Shown here one piece after another: positions 16,646 through 25,647 of a stretch of 39,461 nucleotides of DNA. Made by a program: the position numbers and the translations under genes. The DNA comes from Bradyrhizobium glycinis. Lineage in GTDB: Bacteria; Pseudomonadota; Alphaproteobacteria; Rhizobiales; Xanthobacteraceae. Positions within the stretch are counted from its first letter, which is position 1. Every line of letters begins with the position of its first letter. The stretch spans positions 1 through 39,461 of the forward strand of contig NZ_JACCHQ010000046.1 in NCBI RefSeq assembly GCF_016031655.1, read 5' to 3'. Below the pieces are notes generated by a model. The model did no database searches. It had not been told where the DNA came from and saw only the letters and a list, made by a program, of their open reading frames with translations.

Positions 16646-16819
16646 CGGCGCCGGCGCGCCGGATTCCGATCGGCCTGCTAATGTCTTGTTAGCGATGCGC
16701 CGATCGCCGCGTCCGTAAGACTACTGGAAAGGGCGGGAATCGCCGCGTAGTCCGGTAGTGATTTCAGAATTAAATAACAGAAGCGGCAGAGTTTCCGAGC
16801 GATCGGAGGACCCTGCCGC

Positions 16820-18721
16820 ATGAGCGCTACCCAACGAGCCGGATGGAGCCGCCTGCCATTGCGCGCGGCGGCTTTCGTCGCGCTGACCTGCGCGACCATT
16901 CTCGGCGTCAGCGGTTGGCGTGAATGGACGGCCCGCGATGCTGTGCTCAAGGGCGCCGAGACGGAGATGGCGAACGTTGCGCGTTCGCTGACTCAGCATG
17001 CCGAGGACAGCCTCGATCTTTTGGATTCCGGCGTCGTCGGCGTGGTCAGCCGGTTGGAGATGGACGGCACAGCGCCGGCCACGATCGGCAAGCTGCGCAC
17101 CTTGCTGGATGCGCGCAAGAAGGCGATCGCACGCATTCACAGCCTCGCCATCATCGACGATCAGGGCAACTGGCTGACCTCACCCGGTACGACCGGCACC
17201 ACCTTCAGCGACGATGCCTTCTTCCGATATCACCAGCTCTCGCCGAAGCGCGAGGCCCATGTCGGCCGTCCCGTGAAGAGCCTGCTCGACGGCGAATGGG
17301 TCGTCACCCTGTCACGCCGCTTCAACAAAGAGGACGGTAGCTTCGGTGGCGTGGTGCTCGCGACCATCAGCTCGAAATATCTCTCGCATTTTTACGAGCA
17401 GTTCGAGATCGGCCGCAACAGCTCCGTGTCACTGGCGCATGGCGACGGTCTGATCGTCGCGCGCAATCCCAGCAACGAGACATTCGTCGGGCGCAGTGTC
17501 GCCGACAAGCCGTTGTTCCGCGAGCCGAGCCTGCAACGGCCGAGCGGCGCCTATCATTTCACCTCGCCGCTGGACGGTGCCGACCGCGTCAGCTTCTTCA
17601 ATCGCAGCAGCCGCTTCCCGCTCCTCCTGCTCGCCACCGTCGACAAGGACGAGTTGCTCGCGCCCTGGCGCGCGGCGGCAATCTCCCGCATGCTCTACGT
17701 GCTCGCGCTGGTGATGCTGATCGCTGTCATCGGCGGCGTGCTGGTGCGGCAGTTGCAGCGCGGCCAGCGCATGGCCGTCGCGCTGGCCGAGACGGAGGCG
17801 CATTTCCGCCTGCTCGCCGAAGGCTCCAGCGACATGGTGACCCGCATCGGCCTCGACGAGCGGCTGCGCTATGTCTCGCCCTCGTCGGTCCGCATCGTCG
17901 GCTGGCGTCCCAATCAGCTGATCGGTTCGCCGGCTCTTGCGGGTATCAATCCGGAGGACCTGCCGGAGGTCCAGGCGATCGTCGACGCCATGAAGCGCGG
18001 TGAGAAGGAGGAGGCGCGTCTCACCTACCGCAACTCGCATCGTGAGAACGGCGAAATCTGGCTCGAATCGACCATGCGGGTGACGCGTAGGGACGGTGGC
18101 CAAGTCGACGGCGTAGTCGCGATCTCCCGCGACATCACCGAGCACAAGAAGCTGGAAACCAGACTCGAGACGCTGGCGATCGAGGACAGCCTCACCGGCC
18201 TTGCCAATCGCCGTCACTTCGACGAGCGCCTGAAGGAGGAATGGGTACGCGCCTATCGCGACCGCTCCAGCCTTGCTTTGCTGATGATCGATGTCGACCA
18301 CTTCAAGGCTTACAACGATGAATACGGCCATCCCGCGGGCGATGCGTGCCTGCGCCTGATCGCCAAGATCATCGCGGCCGAAGCGCAGCGCGCCGGCGAT
18401 CTGGCGGCGCGTTATGGCGGTGAGGAATTCGCCATGCTGTTGCCGAACATCGACGCCGCCGGCTGCGCCCGGGTCGGCGAACGGATCCGCAACGCCATTC
18501 ACGAGGCCGGACTCGCGCATGGCAGCAATCCGGCGGCCCGATGCGTCACCGCTTCGCTTGGCGGCGCAGCCTGCCGGCCGGCGTTCGAACGAACCGCGGG
18601 AGTCGCCGCGCTGGTCGAGGCTGCCGACCGGGCGCTCTATGCCGCCAAGGCCGCAGGCCGCAACCGCTTGGTGACGTCCGGCGAGGTCATGGACCTGCTG
18701 CCCAAGGCGTCCGGCCAGTAA
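16820..18721 (+). CDS. Membrane diguanylate cyclase with dCACHE-like sensor, PAS and GGDEF domains
   Basis: A 633-residue sensor. A transmembrane helix at about residues 13-32 and another at 288-311 bracket a periplasmic segment of roughly 255 residues, resembling a double-CACHE domain (IHSLAIIDDQGNWL, GRPVKSLLDGEWVVTLSRR). A PAS domain follows (about 323-440, ending VVAISRDITEHKKLE), then a GGDEF domain with active-site GGEEF (533-537). The product-inhibition I-site RAGD (524-527) is correctly spaced five residues before it. It should synthesise c-di-GMP in response to a periplasmic small ligand and/or a PAS cue, with feedback control. ATG 16820 follows GGAGGA at 16805-16810. It converges with slyX, 6 bp apart. 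Confidence 0.93.
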   Translation: MSATQRAGWSRLPLRAAAFVALTCATILGVSGWREWTARDAVLKGAETEMANVARSLTQHAEDSLDLLDSGVVGVVSRLEMDGTAPATIGKLRTLLDARKKAIARIHSLAIIDDQGNWLTSPGTTGTTFSDDAFFRYHQLSPKREAHVGRPVKSLLDGEWVVTLSRRFNKEDGSFGGVVLATISSKYLSHFYEQFEIGRNSSVSLAHGDGLIVARNPSNETFVGRSVADKPLFREPSLQRPSGAYHFTSPLDGADRVSFFNRSSRFPLLLLATVDKDELLAPWRAAAISRMLYVLALVMLIAVIGGVLVRQLQRGQRMAVALAETEAHFRLLAEGSSDMVTRIGLDERLRYVSPSSVRIVGWRPNQLIGSPALAGINPEDLPEVQAIVDAMKRGEKEEARLTYRNSHRENGEIWLESTMRVTRRDGGQVDGVVAISRDITEHKKLETRLETLAIEDSLTGLANRRHFDERLKEEWVRAYRDRSSLALLMIDVDHFKAYNDEYGHPAGDACLRLIAKIIAAEAQRAGDLAARYGGEEFAMLLPNIDAAGCARVGERIRNAIHEAGLAHGSNPAARCVTASLGGAACRPAFERTAGVAALVEAADRALYAAKAAGRNRLVTSGEVMDLLPKASGQ

Positions 18722-18727
18722 CACCGC

Positions 18728-18946
18728 TCAATAATGCGGCGGAGGCTCGTTGGCAGGCCCTGGCGCATTTGCCTCGGCCTCCTGCAGCCGGGCATTGAGC
18801 TCCGCGATCTGCCGTGTCAGCCTGTCGATCTGCTTCCACTGCGCGGTGATGGTCTGGTTCAACGTCTCGATCGTGTCGTCCTGATAGGCGAGGCGCGTCT
18901 CCAGCGTGTCGATGCGCTCGCTCAGCGTCTTGATCTCATTCGTCAC
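18728..18946 (-). CDS. slyX: SlyX family protein
   Basis: A 72-residue protein, almost entirely a predicted coiled coil (TLSERIDTLETRLAYQDDTIETLNQTI and following heptads), ending in the conserved proline-rich tail PPPHY. These features define the SlyX family, whose biochemical role remains unclear. Its ATG at 18946 lies inside the last codons of the upstream sulfurtransferase gene (11-bp overlap), so it is translationally coupled to it. The stop lies 6 bp from the stop of the convergent diguanylate cyclase gene, leaving almost no room for a terminator. Confidence 0.9.
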   Translation of the reverse strand: MTNEIKTLSERIDTLETRLAYQDDTIETLNQTITAQWKQIDRLTRQIAELNARLQEAEANAPGPANEPPPHY

Positions 18947-19703
18947 GCGTTACGTCCTTGTTTCGCTCGCGCAAGCCGTGGCAGAGCGCCACGCGCTCGT
19001 CGAACACGAAGCATTCGCCGCGCCAGCGGCTCTCCGCCTCCGGCACCTCTTCCAGATATCTCAGGATGCCGCCCTTGAGGTGATAGACCTCGGCAAAGCC
19101 GCGTGCGAGCAGATGCGCGCTCGCCTTCTCGCAGCGGATGCCGCCGGTGCAGAACATCGCGATCCTGCGGTGCCGTGCCGGATCAAGCCGCTCGGCGGCA
19201 AAGTCCTTGAACTGGCCGAAGCTCTTGATGCCGGGATCGACCGCGCCCTCGAACGTGCCCATCGCGACCTCGAAGGCGTTGCGGGTGTCGAGCACGAGCG
19301 TGTCGGGTGCTGCGATCAGCGCGTTCCATTCGCGCGCATCGACATAGGTGCCGACCTTACGAGTCGGATCGACGGCCGCATCGCCCAGCGTGACGATCTC
19401 CTTCTTCAGCCGCACCTTCAGCCGTCCGAACGGCATCGCCTCCGCAGCGGAGAATTTCAATTCGAGATTGTCGAGCCTGCCGCCGAACATGTCCCCGTGT
19501 GCGAGCTCATGAGCGAAGGCGTCGATCGCCTCCGGTGCACCGGCGACCGTACCGTTAATGCCTTCCTGCGCCAGTAAGACGCTGCCCTTCAGCCCAAGGC
19601 CGGCGCAGCAGGCGCGCAGCGGCTCGCGCAGCTCGCGGTAATCCGGGAGGGCGACGAATTGATAGAAGGCGCAGACCTTGTAAGGCGTATTGCTGGACGT
19701 CAT
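18936..19703 (-). CDS. trhO: Rhodanese-domain tRNA uridine(34) hydroxylase (TrhO/YceA family)
   Basis: A 255-residue protein of the TrhO/YceA family, which forms 5-hydroxyuridine at tRNA position 34 using oxygen. An N-terminal ferredoxin-like domain (VCAFYQFVALPDYRELREPL, GSVLLAQEGINGTVAG) is followed by a rhodanese domain with LDTRNAFEVAMGTFEGA and the active loop FCTGGIRCEKA, in which Cys185 and Cys191 match the family's conserved CxGGxRC. The ATG at 19703 begins MTSSNTPYKV, in line with family length; longer in-frame starts upstream would add unrelated residues. It overlaps slyX by 11 bp and is divergent from the gamma-glutamyltransferase-like gene. Confidence 0.9.
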   Translation of the reverse strand: MTSSNTPYKVCAFYQFVALPDYRELREPLRACCAGLGLKGSVLLAQEGINGTVAGAPEAIDAFAHELAHGDMFGGRLDNLELKFSAAEAMPFGRLKVRLKKEIVTLGDAAVDPTRKVGTYVDAREWNALIAAPDTLVLDTRNAFEVAMGTFEGAVDPGIKSFGQFKDFAAERLDPARHRRIAMFCTGGIRCEKASAHLLARGFAEVYHLKGGILRYLEEVPEAESRWRGECFVFDERVALCHGLRERNKDVTRDE

Positions 19704-19900
19704 GGCCGCTCGTTTAGCAGGCGGCCCGCGCCCGGAAAACCCGCATCGCAAAGGCCTGCAAAAAGTCCATACGCCCAGCGGATGGCAGCCATTTTCCTGG
19801 TATGCCAGCATTGCCCCGCGGGGCGGGAATGTGTCATGTAGACGCGGTTTTTCGAGAGGGCGCGCCAATCGCGCCGACGGCCAAGAGAGCAAGACATTCG

Positions 19901-21487
19901 ATGAGAAACTTCCATTTCCCCGGCAGGTCCACGGTCCACGCCACCAACGCGATGGTCGCGACCTCGCATCCGCAGGCCTCGCTCGCCGCGATCGAGGTGC
20001 TGCGCGAGGGCGGCACCGCGGTGGACGCCGCCGTTGCCGGCTCTGCCTTGCTCGGCGTGATCGAGCCGCAATCGACCGGCATCGGCGGCGATTGCTTTGC
20101 GCTGATCCAGCCGCGGGGCGAGGGCAAGATCGTCGCCTATAACGGCTCCGGCCGCGCGCCGAAGGCGGCGAATGCCGACTGGTATCTCGAACGCAAGATC
20201 AACTCGGTGCCGCTGACCTCGGCGCATGCGGTCTCGATTCCCGGCGTGATCGATGCCTTTGCCACCGTGCTGCGCGATCACGGCAAGTTCGGTTTCGATC
20301 GGCTGCTCCAGCCCGCGATCAAGGCGGCCGAGGAGGGCTATGTCGTCGCGCCCCGCATCGCCTTCGACTGGAAGAACCAGTTCGAGAAGCTGAAGAACGG
20401 TACCAACACCGTGCGCTATTTGTTGCCGGGCGGCCAGCCCCCGGTCGCCGGCGACGTCATTCGCCAGGCCGAGCTCGGCAAGACGCTGCGCGCGATCGCC
20501 AAGGACGGCCGCGACGCCTTCTACAAGGGCGAGATCGCAGAGGACATGGTCGAGACCCTCAGGGGCATCGGCGGCCTGCACACGCTCGACGATTTCGCCG
20601 CGCACACGACCGAAGTGACCACGCCGATCGGCACCATGTACAAGGGCTACGACGTCTGGCAGTGCCCGCCGAACGGCCCGGGCGTCACAGCGCTCTTGAT
20701 GCTCAACATCCTGTCGCGCTTCGATCTGACCAAGTACGCGCCCGTGAGCGTCGAGCGCTTCCATCTCGAGGCGGAAGCGGCACGCATCGCCTACATGAAC
20801 CGCGAGATGCATGTCGCCTCGCCTGCGCACATGAAGATCAACGTCGCCGAGATGCTCGAGAAGGGCTTTGCCGACGAGTATATCAGCAAGATCCGCCTGG
20901 ACGGCATGCTCGACCTGCCGAACGTCGCGCCGCCGATGAATCCCTCGACCATCTACATCACGGTCGTGGACAAGGACCGCAACGTCTGCTCGTTCATCAA
21001 CTCGGTTGCGCATTCCTTTGGCTCTGCGATCGTCTCGAACAAGACCGGTGTCTTGTTCCAGAACCGCGCCGGCGGCTTCCGCATCCAACCGGGCCATCCC
21101 AATTGCATCGAAGGCGGCAAGCGCCCGCTGCACACGATCATGCCGGGTCTGCTGACCAAGGGCGGCCGTTCCACGATGTCGTACGCGGTGATGGGCGGCC
21201 AATACCAGCCGACCGGCCAGACTCATCTCCTGACCAACATCCTCGACTACGGCTGCGACGTGCAGGAAGCGATCGATATGCCGCGCGGCCTGCACTACGA
21301 GGGCCAGTATCAGCTCGAGGACAGCGTGCCGTCCGCCGTCGTCGAAGGCCTGAAGAAGCTCGGCCACAAGACCACCAGCGTGGTCGGCCCGCTCGGCGGC
21401 GCCCAGGCGATCTGGATCGATTGGGACAAGGGAACGCTCACCGGCGGCTCCGATCCGCGCAAGGACGGCTGCGCGCTGGGTTATTGA
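19901..21487 (+). CDS. Gamma-glutamyltransferase family protein (Ntn hydrolase)
   Basis: A 528-residue member of the gamma-glutamyltranspeptidase superfamily, made as a precursor cleaved before a nucleophilic threonine. The N-terminal half carries the family motifs (MVATSHPQASLAAIEVLREGGTAVDAA, GIGGDCFALI, NGSGRAPKAA). The expected nucleophile is Thr350 in STIYITVVDKDRN; the second threonine and histidine of the classical TTHxS sequence are replaced. The C-terminal subunit retains RPLHTIMPGL and MGGQYQPTGQ. No signal peptide is visible when starting at ATG 19901, so it would be cytosolic, unlike classical periplasmic Ggt. The substrate is therefore uncertain. A hairpin follows the stop. Confidence 0.87.
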   Translation: MRNFHFPGRSTVHATNAMVATSHPQASLAAIEVLREGGTAVDAAVAGSALLGVIEPQSTGIGGDCFALIQPRGEGKIVAYNGSGRAPKAANADWYLERKINSVPLTSAHAVSIPGVIDAFATVLRDHGKFGFDRLLQPAIKAAEEGYVVAPRIAFDWKNQFEKLKNGTNTVRYLLPGGQPPVAGDVIRQAELGKTLRAIAKDGRDAFYKGEIAEDMVETLRGIGGLHTLDDFAAHTTEVTTPIGTMYKGYDVWQCPPNGPGVTALLMLNILSRFDLTKYAPVSVERFHLEAEAARIAYMNREMHVASPAHMKINVAEMLEKGFADEYISKIRLDGMLDLPNVAPPMNPSTIYITVVDKDRNVCSFINSVAHSFGSAIVSNKTGVLFQNRAGGFRIQPGHPNCIEGGKRPLHTIMPGLLTKGGRSTMSYAVMGGQYQPTGQTHLLTNILDYGCDVQEAIDMPRGLHYEGQYQLEDSVPSAVVEGLKKLGHKTTSVVGPLGGAQAIWIDWDKGTLTGGSDPRKDGCALGY

Positions 21488-21529
21488 TCGCCCCGCGCAG
21501 TTCCCCACGCGAGATCAGGAAAAGTTGAC

Positions 21530-21563
21530 GAAGGGCGGCGCGGCATTTGCTGCGCCGCCCTTC
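21530..21563 (+). terminator. Strong hairpin after the gamma-glutamyltransferase-like gene
   Basis: GAAGGGCGGCGC (21530-21541) pairs perfectly with GCGCCGCCCTTC (21552-21563), with 10 bases between. The following TCTCAT is only weakly T-rich, so it may be a terminator or a 3'-end stabilising stem. It lies 43 bp after the stop. Confidence 0.6.
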
Positions 21564-21655
21564 TCTCATCCGGAACTGCGCTCATCGCTCGAGGTTAAGG
21601 GGCGATGAGCGGTGCAGGCGTGCGCTGCTTTGCAGATCAGCGGCGGAGGCCTGCC

Positions 21656-22270
21656 ATGCCCGACAAACCAGGTTCCAGATCATCCGGATTCGACCGACGC
21701 GCTTTCATGGCCGGCGCGGCTGGCAGCGCGCTGATCCCGATAACGGCGCGCGCGGCGTCGGAGGATGCGCGGGCGCCAGCGGCGCAGGATCCGTCGCTTC
21801 CCGTCGAGGTCACGCTGCGCGTCAACGGCAAGGACAAGCGCCTGAGCATCGATGCGCGCACCACCGTGCTGGATGCTTTACGCGAACATCTCAAGCTCAC
21901 CGGCAGCAAGAAGGGCTGCGACCACGGCCAGTGCGGCGCCTGCACGGTGCTGATCGACGATCGCCGCGTGGTGTCATGCCTGACGCTGGCCCTCGCCGCC
22001 GAGGGGCAGGAGATCACGACCATCGAGGGCCTCGCCACCGATGACCGCCTGCATCCGATGCAGCAGGCCTTCATCGACAACGATGCGTTCCAGTGCGGCT
22101 ATTGCACGCCCGGCCAGATCATGTCGGCGATCGCATGCGTGAAGGAGGGCAATGCCGGAAGCGAGGCCGACATCCGCGAGTACATGAGCGGCAACATCTG
22201 CCGCTGCGCCGCCTATCCCAACATCGTCGCCGCCGTGAAGCAGGCCGCGCCCGAGATCATGAAAGGCTAG
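21656..22270 (+). CDS. paoA: Periplasmic aldehyde oxidoreductase, [2Fe-2S] subunit with Tat signal (PaoA-like)
   Basis: A 204-residue small subunit of a xanthine-oxidase-family molybdoenzyme. A twin-arginine leader FDRRAFMAGAAGSALIP (RR at 14-15), with likely cleavage after ARA33, indicates export of the folded complex. The plant-type cluster uses Cys88, 93, 96 and 108 (CDHGQCGAC ... C); the second cluster uses Cys147, 150, 182 and 184 (CGYC ... CRC). ATG 21656 is preferred over an in-frame ATG at 21605 because CGGAGG lies just upstream and the Tat motif is then properly near the N-terminus. It is the first of three consecutive subunit genes and carries the only export signal, as in E. coli PaoABC. 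Confidence 0.9.
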   Translation: MPDKPGSRSSGFDRRAFMAGAAGSALIPITARAASEDARAPAAQDPSLPVEVTLRVNGKDKRLSIDARTTVLDALREHLKLTGSKKGCDHGQCGACTVLIDDRRVVSCLTLALAAEGQEITTIEGLATDDRLHPMQQAFIDNDAFQCGYCTPGQIMSAIACVKEGNAGSEADIREYMSGNICRCAAYPNIVAAVKQAAPEIMKG

Positions 22271-22274
22271 GCGC

Positions 22275-23291
22275 ATGCGACCGTTTTCGTATCAGAGAGC
22301 ATCAGACCCGGATATGGCCGTGCAGGCGCTCGGCGCCGCTGCGGCCGCCAACGATCCGCTGACGAAGGCGGCGGCGCAGCCGCTTGCTGGCGGAACCACG
22401 CTGATCGACTTGATGAAGCTCGACGTGATGCGGCCCACCGCAATCGTCGATATCAGTCCGCTGGCCCAAGCCTGGTCGGCGATCGCGCCAGGCGGCGATG
22501 GCTTGCGCCTCGGCGCGCTCGCCAAAATGTCCGACGTGGCCGCGCATGCCGAGATCCAGCGCAGCTATCCGGTGATCGCGGATTCGCTGAAGCTGGCCGC
22601 AAGCGCCCAGCTGCGCAACATGGCAACGCTCGGCGGCAACGTGATGCAGCGGACGCGCTGCAACTACTTCCGCGATGTCTCCTATGAGAACTGCAACAAG
22701 CGCAATCCCGGCTCCGGCTGTGCCGCAATGGACGGCGTCAACCGCATGCATGCGGTGCTCGGGACCTCCGATCAGTGCATCGCGACGTATCCCGGCGATT
22801 TCGCACAGGCGCTGATCGCACTCGATGCGATGGTCGAGGTCACCGGCAAGGCCGGTACGCGCAGCATGCCGTTCGCGCAGCTTCACAAGAGGCCGGGCAG
22901 CACGCCGGACATCGAGACGGCGCTTCAGCCCGGCGAGCTGATCTCGGCGTTCTCTATACAGGGCCGCTGGCCACGCTCGGTGTATCTGAAGGCCCGCGAC
23001 CGGCAATCCTACGAATTCGCGCTGTCGTCAGCTGCGATCGCGCTCGACATCCAGGACGGCACGATCAGGGACGCCCGCGTCGCGCTCGGCGGCGTCGCCA
23101 CCGTGCCGTGGCGGGCGCGTGAGGCCGAGGCGCTCTTGAAGGGACAGAAGTTCGACGACGGCCTCCCGCAACGTGTTGCCGATGCCGCCTTTGCAGACGC
23201 CCGCGGGCGCCGGCACAACAGCTTCAAGATCGCGCTCGGCAAGCGTGTCGTGGCACGCGCGCTCCAGCAGGCCGTAACGATGGAGATCTGA
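22275..23291 (+). CDS. paoB: Aldehyde oxidoreductase FAD-binding subunit with extra Fe-S ligands (PaoB-like)
   Basis: A 338-residue FAD subunit. The flavin-binding motifs are LAGGTTLID (37-45) and ATLGGNVMQRTRC (117-129). An insertion carries four cysteines (129, 140, 149, 168) in CNYFRDVSYENCNKRNPGSGC and DQC, which match the [4Fe-4S] insertion found in PaoB/YagS-type subunits rather than in ordinary xanthine dehydrogenase. It begins 4 bp after the small-subunit stop and ends 2 bp before the large-subunit start, so the three are translated as a unit. It has no export signal, consistent with co-export by the Tat signal of the small subunit. Confidence 0.9.
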   Translation: MRPFSYQRASDPDMAVQALGAAAAANDPLTKAAAQPLAGGTTLIDLMKLDVMRPTAIVDISPLAQAWSAIAPGGDGLRLGALAKMSDVAAHAEIQRSYPVIADSLKLAASAQLRNMATLGGNVMQRTRCNYFRDVSYENCNKRNPGSGCAAMDGVNRMHAVLGTSDQCIATYPGDFAQALIALDAMVEVTGKAGTRSMPFAQLHKRPGSTPDIETALQPGELISAFSIQGRWPRSVYLKARDRQSYEFALSSAAIALDIQDGTIRDARVALGGVATVPWRAREAEALLKGQKFDDGLPQRVADAAFADARGRRHNSFKIALGKRVVARALQQAVTMEI

Positions 23292-23293
23292 CC

Positions 23294-25585
23294 ATGACCG
23301 CTGCAGCTCCCGCGCCGAAAGCGAATCTGGGACAGCCCGTGCCGCGCTATGATGCGGCCGCAAAGGTCATGGGGCGGGCGACCTATGCCTCGGACATGCC
23401 GCTGGACAATCCAGCCTACGCATTCCTGGTTACCAGCGCCATCGCCAAGGGCCGCATCGACCGCTTCGAGCTCGACGATGCCAAGCGCGTCCGCGGCGTG
23501 ATCGATATCGTCACGCATGAGAACGCCCCGAAGCTGAAGGAGTCGAAACTGTTCAGTAATGGCGGCTATGCCGGCACCACGATCCAGCCGCTGAAGTCGG
23601 CCGAGATCGCCCATGATGGCCAGATCATCGCCGTGGTGGTCGCTGAGAGCTACGAGGCCGCGCGCGAAGCGGCCAACCGCGTCAAGGTCAGCTATAGCGC
23701 TGCTGCGCCCAGCGCGACCTTCGATTCGCCGGGGACGACGGCAGCCGCCGCGAAAGGACAAAATTCGCAGTTCAAGGAAGACCCCAAGGTCGGTGATTTC
23801 GCCAAGGCGTTCGATGCGGCCGAGGTCAAGCTGAGCGTCTCTTATGAAACGCCGACGCAGCATCACAATCCGATGGAGCTGTTCACGACCAGCTGCGCCT
23901 GGATGGGCGACAATCTCGTCATCTACGAGGGCAGCCAGTATGTCTATGGCCTGAAGAACGGCGTGGCCGAGCAGCTCGGCATCGACGCCGACAAGGTGCG
24001 CGTGGTCAATCCCTATGTCGGCGGCGGATTCGGCTCGCGAGGTTCGATGACGCCGCGCACCGCCATCATCGCCGCCATTGCCAAGCGCCTGAACCGTCCG
24101 ATCAAGCTGGTCCCGACCCGCGACCAGGGCTTTACCATCGCGACCTACCGCGCCGAGACGCGGCATGAGATCAGGCTCGGTGCAAGCCGGGATGGCAGGC
24201 TGGTCGCTTTGAGGCATGAGGGGGCCGAAGTCTCCTCGCGCCCCGATGCCTATTGCGTTGGTGGCACCAAGACCACGACGCGGCTCTATGCCTGTCCGAA
24301 CGTCGACAGTCTGGTGTCGATCGTGCGTGCCGATCGCAACACGCCCGGCTTCATGCGCTCGCCCCCCGAGGTGCCGTATCTGTTCGCGCTGGAGAGCGCG
24401 CTGGACGAGCTCGCTGTGAAACTGAACATGGATCCGGTCGAGCTTCGCCGTATCAACGACGCCACCAGGGATCCAATCGATGGCAAGCCCTACACGTCGC
24501 GATCGCTCATGGCGTGCTTCGACGAAGCCGCCAAGGCGTTCGGCTGGTCGCAGCGCTCGCCACAGCCGAAATCGATGTCCGACGGCGACTGGTTGATCGG
24601 CTACGGCTGCGCCGCCACGTGCTATCCGACGCAGATGGCGCCGTCGGCCGCGCGTGTGCGCCTGCAGCGCGACGGCCGCACCCGGGTCGAGATCGCCGGC
24701 CATGAGATCGGGACCGGCGCCTACACCGTCATCGCCCAGACTGCGGCCGAGCGGCTCGGCGTGCCGTTGGAGAAGGTTGCAGTCTTCATGGGCGACAGCG
24801 ACCTGCCGCCCGCGCCGGTTGCCGGCGGCTCCAATTCCACAGCCAGCACCTGCTCGGCCGTGATGATGGTGTGCGATCAGATCCGACAGCGCCTGTTCAA
24901 GGCGCTGATGCCCAACGACAGCCTTGCCGACAAGGCCAAGGAGACCGTCGGCATCAGCCCGGCACCGTCGACCCAGGCGGCGAAGGGCGATCGCTCGCTC
25001 GACATCGAGAAGGCGTTCGATGCACTCGGCGTCGGCGTGGTCGAAGAATATGGCGAGTGGAAGCCGGAGGGCGCGCCGCTGGATTCGTTCCGCGCCATGC
25101 ACAATGGGCAGGTACGCCTGGTCGGTGGCCATCAAATGAAGGACCAGATCGCCTATGCCTTCGGCGCCGAGTTCGTCGAGGTCCGCGTCAATCGCTTCAC
25201 GCACGAGATCCGCTGCCCCCGCCTGGTCGGCGCGTTCGCGGCAGGCAGGATCATGAATCCGCGCACCGCGCGCAGCCAGCTCATGGGCGGCCTGATCTGG
25301 GGCATGTCCTCGGCGCTGCTCGAGGCCACCGAGATCGACGAGCGCAATGCGCGCTACGTCAACGACAATCTTGCCGACTACCTCGTGCCCGTGAATGCCG
25401 ATGTACCCGGCGTCGAGGTGATCATGCTGTCCGAGCAGGACGATCACATCAACCCGGTCGGCGCAAAGGGCCTCGGCGAGCTTGCCAATGTCGGCACCAA
25501 TGCGGCGATCTGCAACGCGATCTATCACGCCACCGGTCAGCGCATCCGCAAGCTGCCGGTCCGGCTGGAAAACATCGAGCTCTAA
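23294..25585 (+). CDS. paoC: Aldehyde oxidoreductase molybdenum-cofactor subunit (PaoC-like)
   Basis: A 763-residue large subunit binding the molybdenum cofactor. Visible hallmarks are PRYDAAAKVMGRATYASDM near the N-terminus, VNPYVGGGFGSRG (cofactor loop), HEIGTGAYTVIAQ, and GAKGLGELANVG with the predicted catalytic base Glu729. The complex should oxidise aldehydes in the periplasm, probably broad-range aromatic aldehydes by analogy with E. coli PaoABC. That would fit metabolism of vanillin-like compounds alongside the van operon, but this link is inference. No PaoD/XdhC-type maturation chaperone follows; it must be encoded elsewhere. The next gene, an exported FKBP, lies 62 bp downstream. 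Confidence 0.92.
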   Translation: MTAAAPAPKANLGQPVPRYDAAAKVMGRATYASDMPLDNPAYAFLVTSAIAKGRIDRFELDDAKRVRGVIDIVTHENAPKLKESKLFSNGGYAGTTIQPLKSAEIAHDGQIIAVVVAESYEAAREAANRVKVSYSAAAPSATFDSPGTTAAAAKGQNSQFKEDPKVGDFAKAFDAAEVKLSVSYETPTQHHNPMELFTTSCAWMGDNLVIYEGSQYVYGLKNGVAEQLGIDADKVRVVNPYVGGGFGSRGSMTPRTAIIAAIAKRLNRPIKLVPTRDQGFTIATYRAETRHEIRLGASRDGRLVALRHEGAEVSSRPDAYCVGGTKTTTRLYACPNVDSLVSIVRADRNTPGFMRSPPEVPYLFALESALDELAVKLNMDPVELRRINDATRDPIDGKPYTSRSLMACFDEAAKAFGWSQRSPQPKSMSDGDWLIGYGCAATCYPTQMAPSAARVRLQRDGRTRVEIAGHEIGTGAYTVIAQTAAERLGVPLEKVAVFMGDSDLPPAPVAGGSNSTASTCSAVMMVCDQIRQRLFKALMPNDSLADKAKETVGISPAPSTQAAKGDRSLDIEKAFDALGVGVVEEYGEWKPEGAPLDSFRAMHNGQVRLVGGHQMKDQIAYAFGAEFVEVRVNRFTHEIRCPRLVGAFAAGRIMNPRTARSQLMGGLIWGMSSALLEATEIDERNARYVNDNLADYLVPVNADVPGVEVIMLSEQDDHINPVGAKGLGELANVGTNAAICNAIYHATGQRIRKLPVRLENIEL

Positions 25586-25617
25586 AGGGGGTGGAAACGG
25601 CGGCCGCCTTGGGTTAG

Positions 25618-25644
25618 ACACCTCCCGCCTCAAACGGAAGGTGT
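25618..25644 (+). promoter_or_regulatory. Hairpin masking the ribosome binding site of the FKBP gene
   Basis: ACACCT (25618-25623) pairs with AGGTGT (25639-25644), extended inward by CC/GG with one bulged A. The presumed Shine-Dalgarno bases GGAAGG (25636-25641) lie inside the 3' arm, and the ATG is at 25648. The TTTT following the stem also makes it look like a weak terminator of the pao operon. It could couple FKBP translation to temperature or to upstream translation; this is inference. Confidence 0.45.
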
Positions 25645-25647
25645 TTT

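Noticed and set aside
23009..25633. Very long open antisense frame (874 codons) opposite the aldehyde oxidase large subunit
   Set aside because: It is a mirror of strong GC-rich codon bias on the plus strand. The translation is low-complexity Arg/Gly/Ala/Asp-rich without any domain, while the plus strand has a complete PaoC.
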